Part shown: in pieces, positions 34,746-47,184 of the stretch
Layout of the letters: each line of letters begins with the position of its first letter
Numbering within the stretch: position 1 is the stretch's first letter
From: Ligula intestinalis
Taxonomy: Eukaryota > Platyhelminthes > Cestoda > Diphyllobothriidea > Diphyllobothriidae
Length of the DNA: 64,000 nt
Assembly: GCA_036362985.1 (NCBI GenBank)
Contig: JAYGXS010000003.1
Coordinates: forward strand, 69,811,097-69,875,096
Reading direction: 5' to 3'
Program-made: the position numbers and the translations under genes
Notes under the pieces: generated by a model
Told to the model about the DNA's origin: nothing
Database searches by the model: none
The model's input: the letters and a program-made list of their open reading frames with translations, nothing else

Positions 34746-36130
34746 TTTATTAGAAATTTATATGCGATTAATTGTAACAGTAACAGTAACAATTAGTCGA
34801 CTGTAATCTGGAATACTTAAATCCACATGGTAGAATCAATTCCAAAACGCTTCGCTTGGCACAACACCATAAGAAATTGCCGTTTGGCATTATAGTTCCG
34901 ACCCCCAAAGTCCTTGAAGAAGATTGGATAACCAAGAGCATTAAAGCATGGGACCCTTTACCGACAAAGACAATCGAAATTAGATTTTCTTATTTGTCAA
35001 ATCACAACGGTAATTGCTGCTTTTGACCAAAAATCATTCCATCTCTAGAATTATAAATTACACTTGACCTTTAGTATTGATAAATGTTTAGGTCGCTGGA
35101 TCGCCACTATCAGGTATCAATGCTATGGAAGCAGTCTACATTAAAGTAAGCCAAATTCTTCGAAAAATTTAAAAATCCTTGAGCTGCACCGATTGTTTAG
35201 CAATACGCCAAACACTGAGTTCACAAAAATCGTCTTGCGCTGATGTTCAAAAACGTTCTGCCTCCTTTACTGCTGGAACTCAGAACTACAATCCCCGCTG
35301 ATAGTTTATTATTTGTCCTCGAACTTTGTTAGCTTAAGCTGGGCGGGCAAAATAGCTTAAGGATGTCCAGGCTTATTCCTCAGTTCTACAGATGTAGCAG
35401 TTTCCTCAGAAGAGGAACAGTCCTTTGTTCAATCAAATCTAAGTAAGCAGCAGTAACTCAAGTCAAATATTTTCGCCAAATCCATTTTGGACAGATAAGA
35501 GCTTGGAGAATCCGTGCATTTCCAAACCTAGAAAAACACCTTTTTGCAAATATGGCTAGCTCGTGTGTCTGTGCACCATATGGCAACATACTTAATAATG
35601 GGATGTAAAGAGATATAAATCTTCCCTTTGAGAGCCAACAAGGACACAGGACAGCAGTCATGCGATGGAAACCCAACTTTAGCCAGAGTGCTTATGGCTG
35701 CTTTGGGTCCATGAGTTTCGACGGGCAGCGGAGATTGTAAAAAACTTCACAAATTTTACTGTTTGAATTTGGCCAAAGTTTGCTAATATATGGGAGTCTA
35801 TCATTTTCATCCGGATTCCCCCACCTGATAACGGTCTCTGTTACGATAATCTACTTTATTCACAGTTGTCGAGGTGGTTCGACATACAGAAGCAAGTCCG
35901 GTGTTTGTATCACAGATAGAAAGGCTGTGACCCATGCTAAATTAGCATTACTTATTCATATAGATTGCAGCAGTCCAGAGCCAGCCTCTGAAGCTTCTAT
36001 GACGCACAGTTCATGCGAAAAGGTCCTCAAGTCAACATCTGTCAGGTTCCGTAGAAACGAAGCATGGATCTCGAGTATAATTTAAATTAAATGTTAACCT
36101 CTACTATAGTAAGAATAAAATATTGCAATC
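34746..36130. other. Unassigned intergenic sequence
   Basis: Nothing recognised apart from a short AACAGT iteration near 34775. Confidence 0.3.
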
Positions 36131-36139
36131 AGGCCTTCT

Positions 36140-37890
36140 GTCCTGAGGGGAGTGGAGTTATCCAGTCACCAGGAATCTCAAAAAGCACATCCTGCTAGGC
36201 TCAAGCCTGTCAGGTTTATTACAAGAAGAAATGCGCTGATTGCCCTTCGCGGTATCAGCGTTGTTCTGCCTTCCCTGTCCAACGCACCAGTAAAGGTTCC
36301 AAGCCTGACAATCAATCAATGACGAGATTTGGCACATTAGATGCTGCAGTATGAAAGCACAGGCCGGCGGCCTGTCACACATCCGTGTAACAGTGAAGAC
36401 CCGGCACCGTCCGAGATGTGCGAGTCCTGACTCATTGTGCCCCCGTTTTTGGTCCACGCACCTATAGCGCAGTCAAATTGCAGCTGTTTTCGCAGGCCCT
36501 TCCCAGCGACGACACATCACAACAAGCCACTCCACTCCACAAAGATCTGAATAACTCTATCATACAGTCTATTCGGATTTACGTGGCGTAAAATTAACAC
36601 TTACGCACGCTGCAGATTAAAGCACTTCTTATCGCGAATCTTTCCTATTCGCTTCTCGTTTCATGCAGATGCTAGCCAATGGCTTGGACGATCAGTTTCC
36701 CAGATATTGCGTACCATGCCGAATTTTGGGCATAATATGGTTCTTTTTATTAAAGCTGTAAAGTGGTGTCCAATTTTGTTTATAAGGAACAGATGCGGCT
36801 TTTTGTAATAGCGAAGCCTCGGGAAACCGTCAGAGAAAGGTGAAAAAACACATTTCCACGTAATTGCGCACCCGATCTGTTTGCCTTGTTCACACTGATT
36901 CCCAAAACTGGCCGTAAAGAAGACGCGTTGGAATCACACGGGAGCAGATTAAGGAATGGCATCCGTGTTAGACAGGCTGCGCAGAATCCACGCATCCCAT
37001 AAAAGTAACATACACATTCGTGTTTGGTGGCAGATCCAGGCGCCTTACAAGCCATATACGCCCGATCCAAGCGTCCAGTGGCTCACCGGCTGGGACAGTG
37101 AAATGGTGCATGTGGGGGAGAAAGGGAACCTGAACCTGACTCTTGGAACTCCGTCTGCATGACACTCTACAGCGAATTGATCAATATAACAAAGCTGATA
37201 GGCCTTCACACCACTATTACGCCCTAAAGATCTTAGCTTTGAAGGCCGCCAACTGACGAAAAAGCTCGATCTTCACAATATGGAGAGCCAGACAGCAAGG
37301 AATCTCCTCAGCATGTGTGGCCTTTATGGCACGTCAACGTAAATGGGATCCGAGCCATCTATTTTTGAATGAGAACCTGATTTACGGTGCGTGGACCAAG
37401 TCATGCATGGCACACTTAAACGAACATCTCAGTCCCTGCACTGGATCCAGGCTCAGGTCTTCCTTTGTTTCCCGTTTCTTAATGGAAGATATGGAAGGAA
37501 AGAGTAGCAGAGATCCTGCGGCAGCTTGTTCTCCCTGTAAACTAGTCCACATCCTGCATCCGACGGCTTGAGGCACATGGTGGACAGCTTCGTTCGTGAT
37601 GGTCAAAGCGACTGTCAGGGTGGTCATTTGCTTTCTGTGTGTGTGCACATTTTGGCAATCATTTTTATTGCTTGTGCCAAGTAATGACGCAGAAATTGCC
37701 AGAAATATTGCGCTTTCCAGCATGCCTACCAGGAGTACAAAGTGAATCGGTCACAGTTTACACCCTACCTGCAGGTCGCGGGAATTCTAGCGCGTTCCTC
37801 ATTTAAACACTTTAAACAGCCACGTGTCAGCTATCCGGTTTGAAATATCACCTCTCGAAATAAGAGGCATTTTGTAAATGTGTCATTCCG
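36140..37890. other. GC-richer block, unassigned
   Basis: GC content is higher than in the flanks and several ORFs of 60-113 residues overlap on both strands, as in decayed mobile DNA. I recognise no domain. Confidence 0.35.
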
Positions 37891-37894
37891 GTAG

Positions 37895-38120
37895 ATTCTA
37901 GATGATTGCTTAGGCAACCCTGCCTGGGCAGTCAGATTGCTGCATCCCTAGTGCTGGATTCCATGCAAACAGTAAGTTGGGCAGGTAAAATCGATCCAAT
38001 TGTGATCAACTTCATGGCTCACAGTGAGCCTCGAAGCTCAATGGTAGAGCGTTGGCTGCGCAAAAGCCTTCACTCGCAGTGAGGCCGCACATTTTCCACA
38101 ATTGAGTCAACTAAATGTGA
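37895..38120 (+). repeat. tRNA-derived SINE, copy 4
   Basis: It shares GCTGGATTCCATGCAAACAG, GTGAGCCTCGAAGCTCAATG, GTAGAGCGTTGGCT and CACAATTGAGTCAA with the copy at 9.6-9.8 kb. The A-box side is good; the B-box is lost. Confidence 0.75.
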
Positions 38121-39953
38121 TATGTTTTTTTTCAAGGAAACCAAGAGGTAATCAGCATTCAATATAGACTAGAAATCAATAACATCAAATGATTTCCTAG
38201 TATATGGCCCAAAAATGTTCACCAATGCGAAGCTACGTTTTAAAATGGATTTTAAACGTGAGGACGAGGTAAAAAGGTAGACTCAATCTTACACAACTGC
38301 TTTGAGGCACATAGTTACCAGGCCTAAGTGCGGATTGCGTTTCCATGCCATTAACCATCTTACCTGAACACAGGTACACATTTAGTGTATAAAACTATGC
38401 ATCGGGTTAAAGTAAATAGAAGCACACACATCAATTAGACGACCTTCAGACATGCTCTGTCGAAATGAGCGAGAATATGGCATTTCGTGCCTGATGTGAT
38501 CAGTGACCTGTCATTTTATTCTATGACTTACTGTTTGGCGGTGGAGACCCTTCGTTTTCGAGATCGAAAGAATAACTTTACTAATTTCTTTTGACTATGA
38601 GCTCTAGTGACCATGCTGCAGATTTGTCACTGATTGCTTTCCAGTTAGAGTGGTCTAGCTTGCCAGGAAGAAGGAAAAAGGTTACCTTTTTGTGTTTTTT
38701 AAAACACATTTAAGCAACTGCCTACGTAGGCAGATCATCAATTAGCAAAAGCAGGAGCGCAGTTCAATGGCGTAAAGATAGTTGCCTAAGCAGACTTCAT
38801 AGCCTGGACTTTTGCAATATAGGTGTCTTTGCATTTTTATATTTGAATGTTCGACATCATTCAGTTCTGTTTTTGGATCTGCTATTGCTTTCTGCTCATG
38901 TCTCTGAGAAATAATCCATGATGGAGGTCATAACTTCAGGCAAATAAAAGTGTTGTCCAAGAGATCGAATCGCCCTCTTTTCAGTCCTGTGTATCTTGTT
39001 TTTTCCGATGACAAAAGCGGTAGAATCTTACCCATTTGGCAGCATAAACAACAACAGATTATAGTAAACTGGCTAGCTCATGGAAGGTTCGCCTTAATTG
39101 TAAAATCTGTTTTCGCTTCGGAAGAACTAACTTATTTGCTTTTGTAATACTTATTATTTAGCCACGTTATTTCAATATATATCTATATATATCAATCACG
39201 CCAGAGTGACGACTTTTGGATGAAGTTCGTCCTGCTTACCTGCAAAAATACGGTCAGACAACTTGCGCAGTATGACTTTTTCTTAAATTGTCCAATACTT
39301 TTTAACTGAACCTGCTGTAACAGGGTTTGCAAATATCAGCCTGTATACGTTCCGTCTAACAAAAATCCCACGTTGCTCTACTCGCAAATGAAGATGCCAT
39401 CTAGTGTTCATAAAAGTTTGCAATCGATGTGGCCAGTGCTGAATCCTTTTTAAATAACCTTAATCAATGGAACGATAGGACGCTCACTTATGATAATTTC
39501 GGGGTCTTAAAGTGTCTTTTAATAAGAAACCTGTTTGAAGAAAAGGCCACCCTCTCAAAAACTTTAAAATTTCAGGACAACGTAATTTTATACCATCAGA
39601 GTACATGAAAGCGTATTTTTTCCATCATCTATATAAAATATGTTTTAACTCATCAAAAAATCGAAAAACAATGCAAAAGATCATGCTAATTAAGGTGTCT
39701 TCTGTTACAGAGCGTAGTTTAGAAGACAGCTAGGAGGAACCTCTTTCAATTCGGGTATTTGGATGTGACTAAAATATTCATACAATTATTAACATTACAG
39801 TCTAGTTTCAGAATTTAAGACAGCATTTCATGAGATAGCATATGCAATAGCTTGGCAAATTTCTTTTCCGACCTTCAAAAGTGCATACAAATTTTTTAAT
39901 GAACTAGGTAATGAAACGCATTTTGAACTTATCGAAATAAGGAATCTGCTCAC
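38121..39953. other. Unassigned sequence
   Basis: Contains a TA-rich simple repeat at about 39175-39195. If 39954-40223 is an exon, this stretch is intronic on the minus strand. Nothing else recognised. Confidence 0.3.
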
Positions 39954-40223
39954 CTCAAGAAAACAAGAAAGGACACAATGGTCGTGGTCGAAAAAATTCG
40001 CTGGCCAATCCAGCTGCAATTTGGTTAGGATGGCTTTCGGCATAGGGCTACAATCAGCCTCAGTGGATGTCTCGTCAGCAAGGTCCCTTGCAGCAGTAAT
40101 TTCTGGTTTAAAGTTCGCAGCCGGAACGTTGGAAGGTGACTGGGGCCACTGTTTTTCTTCCGCTTGATATACTCGTCTGTGCGAGGCAATAACAATTTGG
40201 CGTTCTCCTGTATTCTGCGTCAT
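39954..40223 (-). CDS. Candidate internal exon, possibly TEAD linker
   Basis: A 270-base minus-strand exon bounded by a strong acceptor (a T-rich tract, then TTTTAAG before ATGACGCAG at 40223) and a strong donor (CTTGAG then GTGAGC, exon end 39954). It is open in the phase-0 frame for exactly 90 residues, with a polar, Pro/Ser-rich middle (EEKQWPQSPSNVPAANFKPE) like a linker. It lies downstream of the TEA exons on the same strand. However, the best donor of exon 46514-46705 is phase 1, and continuing into this exon would hit stops, so either an unseen exon lies between or this belongs to another gene. No domain recognised. Confidence 0.4.
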
Positions 40224-43200
40224 CTTAAAAAATATAAAAAGCATGTTGAGCACTTTAATCCTAAGATTGTTCCCAAAGTCAAAACGCCGTCTCAATTCAC
40301 CCGCTTTCAGAGGTATTTAGCCGAACAAATGCATTTACTTGTTAGTTTAGGCAATTCTGAATGAATTATTTGTTTAAATCCAATATGCAGCTAGGCAAAA
40401 TAGCTTATGTTCAAGAATTATAATTTAATTGTTAGATCATGTGCTCTTGATAAAGTTTTGTGGGCTGAAAAGTAGTTAACTTGATATTTTATGAGGAGAT
40501 AAGTCCTCTGGTTATGACATTACTTTTGGCCGGTTTTAAACTGCCTTCTGCCCAGAAATAACCCAACGTGTGAGGTAAGAGAAAATTGAAACATATTGAT
40601 CAACGATCAACAGTAAGCGATTCTTCGGCCTCTTAAGAGCTTCGAAATCAAACTTAGGTAACTTAATTAAGTCATTAATGCCATATATTGACATCTCTAG
40701 GGTGTTTCGCCATACAACGGTAACATCCATGCAGATGTGCGGATCTCTTCTGAGTTACTAGCGCTTGGAGGATTCTTGTTTTAGCTCATTTTGTAAAATC
40801 TATCAGCAGAGTAGCTATGATTTAGAAAGAGAAGATGCCACAGCACTATGACCTTCGGGTATGCCATAGTAAGGCTGTTGTAAACTTTGTCCGCACGAGT
40901 CACAGGTTTCAACAACGTCTTTATTCACATTGTTCAGTCGACCCAAATGTAAAGAATCCGCGGTCTCGGTGGAAGTCAAACCTACTCCTTTTGTCCTTAG
41001 CACCCTTTTGTTTGCGCTTGCACGTCTAAATGGTGATGGCGTAATACCTAACCAGAAAGTGCTAGGACACCATACCTATATAGTTAGAAAAGATACGTGC
41101 ACATAAAAGCACTCTTCTTTTGTGCTATATTACACAGATTATTATTTGCTTCTGTTTTGTTTGAGTATGTTCTTGGAAACCATTCGCAAACTGGGTGGAT
41201 GCCGTCCCCGTTAATAGGCAAAAATTTGGATATATCGACAGACCTTTCAGAAGCTTTGCTTATTCTCTCACCCCAATCTCTTCCCCCCCCCACCATTTGT
41301 TAGGAAGCCAAACTGGCAGGCAATCAAGAATTGCATTTTAATAGATATACACTAAGGGAAGTGAGTGCGAAAATATCTTCTATAATTGCTGATAAAAATT
41401 TAATTTATTGAAAACGAAATTAAATGCGTTGTTCGAAAATCCCACATCGGCACTTGATTTCGCAACACCTCATTATCCGCCAATTCGTCCTGCAACCCTG
41501 CCGCCCATCCTTAGATAACTTGTACATACACAGTTCAGGATTGTAGGCTAGTTGGCATTAATCGGGCTCGTATGCCATGGGCACGCAACTGCCAAAAAGA
41601 ATATAAAATAAGCTTTTAAATGCAGTTTTCCTAAGGTGTCATGGAATACTTTTAAGCAGAATCTCTCAAATTTGTTTCATTTCTCCGTTCATAGCGGAAC
41701 AGGATGTATCCAATGCCTGATATGGACATCCATATGAGCAGAATGAAACAAAGCTAACATAAAATTGAAATTTCATTTTCATATGTTGCTCGATAATTGA
41801 GTTTTGTGCAAACTTTGACAGTGCCTGCAGATTTAGGTGACAATAGAGAGAACGTGAACTCGAAAATGGAATCATTTTCAAGGGTGCGAAAGGAGATGCG
41901 ACTGTGTATGGTTATTTGTCACGTCAGTATTGTGTACTCTGCGGCGTTTGAGTTCATATGCAACTTTGTTTGAATAATACACATCGCAAGACCTCATCGT
42001 GCTAGATCGGTGTGTGACTTCGATATCGTAGCGGACGAGACACATTTTATTATTTAAAATCTAATCAGTGTACTGATAAGTAGACAGTAGCATGTTATTG
42101 TTACATGTATGGTATCAGTGGACTTGGAACCGGCCTCGTTGCTTTGTTCCTGCCTATAAGACAGAAGCCTGCGTTTATATGAGACCACACATGCATATTC
42201 TCTGAGCCGAATATCCTAATTAAATATGTGTGCACTGGCCAATTCGCTGTCTGTGTATGTTTGACTATGGCTTTAGTTTTCATAAGATCAGAACTATTTT
42301 TGCGTTGCCTCGAGTTCAAATAAAGTCCGGACCTTTGCTTTCTGCGTCACTGGCATCCAAATGCTAGGTGAGCTCGTTTTCGGAGAAAAAAAGTTTAAAA
42401 AGAAAATAATTAGCGATGAATTGCCCCTAAAACGTTGCATTTATTTAAACCACTGTGAAGGGTAACCACACTTACAGATGATGAAATATGAATGAATTCT
42501 GTATTGTAGAAGAGGAGGCGGTATTTCTGAGGCGACGAAGAACCTGAAAAGGCATAAGTTGGTTTTAATAAGCACCACAATAATCTACCATTAAATGTCT
42601 TACTACCCCAAAACAGAAAAAAAATTTACCATGCTACATGTAAAAGCGAAACACTGTCAAAGAGGTGAGGTTGGGCGAGTCGATTATTTTAGATAAACGA
42701 TTTAAAGAAGAAGACTACCGTACGCATCAAAAGACATTCCTTACTCGTTTTTACTGTTCACATAAAAACAACCCAACTTACAAATAACTGAGCCTCCTGG
42801 TTCAACGTTGTGGTCTGGTATCGTACACCAATTAATTAGCTGATGGAGAAAGTAGGCCCGACTGGAGACAATTACCGCTGTTATTTTCATTTATTTCATC
42901 TGAGTCACTTATTCACAGCAAACTCACGAAGTGCCACCACTGATTTTAACTATCAGCGCATATCTTTAACAGTGTCAGTCTTAATTATTAACTTCTACCC
43001 AGCCGTGGCTTAAAGCCCTGGTGACTCCAAGGAGCTAGAAAATAAAGGAAAGCACTGCGAAATATTCTATTGAAGACAGAAGATGCAAGAAGACCATTGA
43101 ATGATAGGAAAATACTATTTAGTCAACCGAAATTTCGTGCACGTACGAGAGACTTTCCTTAACAATTTAGTGTACTATCACAATCAGAGACTGCATTCGC

Positions 43201-43485
43201 AGAGGCAAATATAGTAGGCGTTATCTACGTCAGAAGCCTTAATATGAGGATTTCAGACTGGTCATAGGAGGACCCGGCCTGGATCTATAGGATATTAAAA
43301 TGCTGAAATGCTGTTTGTTTCTGTACCCTGAGATTTTGCAACTTTCACATATAGAAATACTCGAAGGAGGAATATTATCCCCAGCTAACTAAAGCCTCAA
43401 TCGCCTTTCTTCTCCGTCACATTAAACGGATACATCAAACGGGTTGTGTGATCATATCAACCACCAGTGCTCTCAGTCCGGAGAT
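40224..43485. other. Unassigned sequence
   Basis: AT-rich, possibly intronic. A short C-run lies near 41283. No gene recognised. Confidence 0.3.
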
Positions 43486-44065
43486 GCGTGCGCAGGGCGA
43501 TGTATGCCGGTGCTAGATCAAAAAATTGATCGACTGAGTTCTCATCCGAGGCTCAGTCTTCGATCAATTCGCTGCCTATTTTGCTGCGAAATTGAACTTG
43601 GTACCGGTCACGTAGGTATGAGCAGCCACTTTTGATAATGTGTCACCCCGTCGTACCGCCAGTTTATGTTCATGTATGCGCGAACCAAGCATATGTCCTA
43701 TCTGTCTTGTGTAAGTTCGGGGACAGTTTAGACATGGTATGCGATACACTTAGCCCGACTGCTCATTGATGTTTAAACGGTCCTTGATTCGTATTATCCG
43801 GCTGCGCATGGTAGCCTTGGGACCGTGTGCAATTCCGACGCCTAGCCCCACATTAATGCGCTCGATCGCTTTCGGCACATCCTTCATGTATTGCAGCGCA
43901 TGCTACATCGTACGGCTTGGTCCTGGTTGGGTTCTTAGAGGCTGAGCGCGTAGGAATCGGCTTATGAAGGCCTTTGGATGGCCATTCCGTAAAATCTGGT
44001 CGCGAAGATATCGGGCCTCATGTGCTTTTTCTTCCGGGTTACTGTCATGAGTTTGGATTCAATTA
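43486..44065 (-). pseudogene. Penelope-like RT tail + GIY-YIG endonuclease (broken)
   Basis: One minus-strand frame with only two internal stops reads RYLRDQILRNGHPKAFISRFLR, ALQYMKDVPKAIERINVGLGVGIAHGPKATMRSRIIRIKDRLNINEQSG, then VYRIPCLNCPRTYTRQIGHMLGSRIHEHKLAVRRGDTLSKVAAHTY. This is the connector plus GIY-YIG core of a Penelope-like protein (YIGQTGR replaced by YTRQIGH). The stops are TAG at about 43905 and TAA at about 43760. It is the best preserved Penelope piece in the window, though only about 580 bp long. Confidence 0.82.
43524..43569. repeat. Hairpin at the 3' side of the Penelope fragment
   Basis: AATTGATCGACTGAG (43524-43538) pairs with CTCAGTCTTCGATCAATT (43552-43569) except for a 3-base bulge; the loop is 13 bases. 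Length exceeds chance expectation. Confidence 0.7.
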
Positions 44066-46250
44066 AATAGTGTTTTTAGGCAGCTTCGTTTTTGAGCCTT
44101 CGGATGATTGCTGTGAAAATTGAAAACCGGTAGAAGTTCGCATGATGATTAATAAAACAGGTTGATAGTCCGTTATACGGCGTGCTTTGAGATGTTCAGC
44201 GAATAAAATCTGAGCCAACATTGAATACTTAGAGTGTATGCAAGTTGCTTGTGTCAGAAACCAAAGTCGTGGATGTTGAGCTGTGAACGAGGAAATCCAA
44301 CAGGTGTGAAAGATGGAAGGAAAGAAAGCTGGCAGAAAAGCGCATTGGTGCAATCAGTAGTTGCGTAACTCATGAGGTTTTATTGGGCCAAATCCCATGG
44401 TCACTAGATAAGCTTCAGAGTGTTATTATAGTCGGGCTGTTTCGACTACCTTCGAGATGAAGAAGAACTGCCATCAATGACGGTGTTGTAGTAAATCGAT
44501 ATTTACTCAGGGCTATAACCTCAGTCCCCTTCCTGTGAAGGGGTTAGCAGTGATTTAGTGAACTGGGTTGCACTGCGCTGCGCTGAGATGCCGACGCTGC
44601 CGAGTAACACTGCAGTCACCGCTCAGGAAGAAAATTACTCAAAGTCACCAGCGGTATTGCACTTAGCCTACTTCGTACGAGACGTGGAGAGAGGTTGGGT
44701 TTTGACGAGCTGCCGGTGAATTGGGTGGGAACTGCTGCGAAAATTGGTCCACGGTGCATAAAGTGAGGAGCAGTATCACAGTACCACTTTTATTAAAACA
44801 ATCCTTCGGGGTCAACAAGTATGCCTATGCGTAATGATGAGAGGCAGTGCGATAGGACACAGAGGCTGGTCAGGGCAAATAGTTTATTTGCAGGTTGACA
44901 GTGGTGATGGACACGAAGTTGCGCCCCTCTTGGTGTCAACGGGCACCGGAAAGTCCATATAGAGCCCATGGAGCCTTGTCCGTCGGTCTTCCAGAGGCCC
45001 ACTTCAGGTGTGATTTGCCAGACAACGATTGCGTGAGACAGTTCCTTAGACAGATTCCTAATTCCTAAATTCGATGGTGAATGCCTTTGTCTCCTTCGAC
45101 ACATGAGCTTGAGGTTCTTATGTTCTCATTCTCGCTTTCGGCATCGTTCTTTTCTTCTCTCTCTTCTTTACTTTTCATTTCCTTCTCCCTGTTTTCTTTT
45201 TATTTGTTCCTTCTCAAATAAACCCTGTTCTACAATGATCACCTCCGGCTTGTTTTCCTCTTTAGCATTGCGTCCATCCCTCCACAGGCTACCGATCAAC
45301 TAGGCTGGGGCCTGATGCTAGCGGCGAGGGAAATAGTGCGGTCGACCTTCAACGCGTTTCTTTCCTCATTAAAGCCAATCTGATGCGCTAAAAGCCGCGG
45401 CTTGGAGGGTGGCCGACTGAAAGGATAGTTTGGATACCGCAGGCAGTCTGGTGTGTGTCTTGTTGAGTGGAGTTCCTTACTGTGTGCTGCTAGTGAGGCA
45501 GCACTGGCACCTTCTTAATTATGGCCTTGATGGCACTTCCTGTTGAAAGCCTACCTACCAAGGTATGGGTGTTGTGTTGCGTGTTAGAGTGTATTTCGTG
45601 CACACCGCCTGCGTCCTCCCTCATCTCCGGTCTTCTCGACTTTTGTCTAGAAGTTGGATTCCGGTGTGGGAGTGGTGAGAGAGTGGGCGTAGATTCTCCG
45701 CAAATCTTCTCTCACTATAAGCTCACAGGAGTCACCACGTTGCTGCAGCCGGCTAAAGGCTTGTGGAGAACATCGTAGAGAGCGACGGCCGAACTGTGGG
45801 TATTTTGCTGCACTGTTGTGGAATGAGAAAAACAGTCGGTATGAAGAACTTCTTTTATGGCTTGCAAATTTTCCTAGAACAGTCATTTGCTAGATGGCTG
45901 TCCGCTTACGGCTGGAAATATTACCACTGCCGGAGCTACCTGTTATTCAGATCCGACTGCTTGTTACTTTCTTGGCAACCAGTTATTGCAATTGTTGACT
46001 TATCCCCTGTTCACCCCTAAACGTGTCGTGCAGTTAGGTAACGAAGCAAACTTCGTCGTCTTGCTGTTCTTCGCTAAGTGTGCCACCTGACGATTGTTTT
46101 TACTGGAGTGGACTACATCAAAAAATCCACATTTGGTCATCCTCTGTTTACAGACCTTTATACGATTCTGATCATTATGCTTGATCTGGTATCGACAAAC
46201 CACAGGCTATATCTGACACCAAATACAATTTAGCTAAATAACTCATGTTT
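44066..46250. other. GC- and CpG-richer block, unassigned
   Basis: Between about 44500 and 45800 the composition shifts to GC-rich. It includes a pyrimidine tract followed by CTCAAATAAACCCTG (about 45210), reminiscent of a poly-A signal inside an LTR. No gag/pol domain is readable. The minus-strand TEAD intron model would place it inside an intron. Confidence 0.3.
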
Positions 46251-46513
46251 ACTGCAAATCATTAGATATCAGCCAAACGATTCATTCACTTGAACATTCC
46301 TGAGCATTCCATAAGTTCACTGTATTCATATAGGGATAGGTTCTAAAGTGTGAGATAAAGAATCTCGAAAAAAGGTCTGTTTACAAAATGAACATAACCC
46401 AGTAAGCTGCTTCTTTTTTAAGCACGGCCAAACCAATTTGCAGGAGCATAAGCGAGAAAGAATTTCAGGACTCCTAACTAAGGAAATGTCTTCAGCATTG
46501 GAAAAAAACGTAC

Positions 46514-46705
46514 TTTTATCAAGCGGGAAAGGGAGGTAGTCGTAAGCAAAATCTTCCTCCTCTTCTTGATCGGGCTGATTCTGGCCTGGGCGGACTTCCC
46601 TACTTTGTCTGCGCGCAAGGACCTGTATATGGCTTGAAACCTGTTTCCTGGTTCGAGTTTTTCCAGTCCGAAGTTTTATGTAGCGAGCAATGAGCTCATT
46701 TCGAC
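46514..46705 (-). CDS. TEA-domain transcription factor (TEAD/Scalloped), second TEA exon
   Basis: Minus strand. The acceptor is a T-rich tract ending TTTTAG before GTCGAAATGAGC (exon start 46705); the donor AAAA then GTACGT gives an exon end at 46514. It encodes (G)[36 protein letters not shown], the second half of the TEA domain including the recognition helix that binds MCAT elements. The acidic/aromatic linker [17 protein letters not shown] resembles the DFYDY..KPFP stretch of Scalloped. The start phase completes the Gly codon left by exon 54973-55165. TEAD proteins act in the nucleus with Yorkie/YAP downstream of Hippo. The Yorkie-binding domain is not found in this window. Confidence 0.93.
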
Positions 46706-46839
46706 CTAAAAGTAAAAACTGTTTGATGGTTGTACCCACGAGAACAAAAGCAAGGACCACACACATAGAGATGGCCTTTAGGCGGGGAAAACCGTCCCCA
46801 AGCATAGGCCACGCTAAAGTGGACTATCTTAATGTAGTA

Positions 46840-47182
46840 CAGTAGTCGCCGGCTATAAAGCCCACCTCGGGCACAGACCACGTTTAAAAAAAGCACTCTA
46901 GTGTCAGTTGTTTTGAAGGAAACTACACTCACAAGTGCTCTTTGATGTCCTTCTCCAGGCACCAGAAATCGTCGAATTTTGTGAAATCTGATGCCTGTAG
47001 ACCGCGTTGCGCACGCAGAGAGATGAGAATCTCACTTAATCCTGTTGGCAAACTGGGCTTTGTAGCCGGCGACTGGGCTTATAAGCCGGTGGATTTTGCT
47101 ATGCAAAATTCCGTCCCAAGCTGATTTGGTCTTAATACGCGACTGGTCCTATTAGCGTGGGCTTAATAGCCGGCGACTACTG
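46840..47182. mobile_element. pogo/Tigger-like MITE, copy 2
   Basis: CAGTAGTCGCCGGC at 46840 and GCCGGCGACTACTG ending at 47182 are inverted repeats flanked by TA. It is 343 bp, shorter than copy 1 at 10.0 kb, sharing its central and right parts. Three terminal-motif copies lie near the right end. It sits 134 bases upstream of the TEA exon acceptor, in the intron. Confidence 0.87.
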
Positions 47183-47184
47183 TA

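Noticed and set aside
45103..45303. Ser/Phe/Leu-rich ORF
   Set aside because: Translation of a pyrimidine-rich tract; no protein signal.
46326..46513. C-terminal part of the ORF that covers the second TEA exon
   Set aside because: It follows a GTACGT donor and has no TEAD-like character, so it is intron translation.
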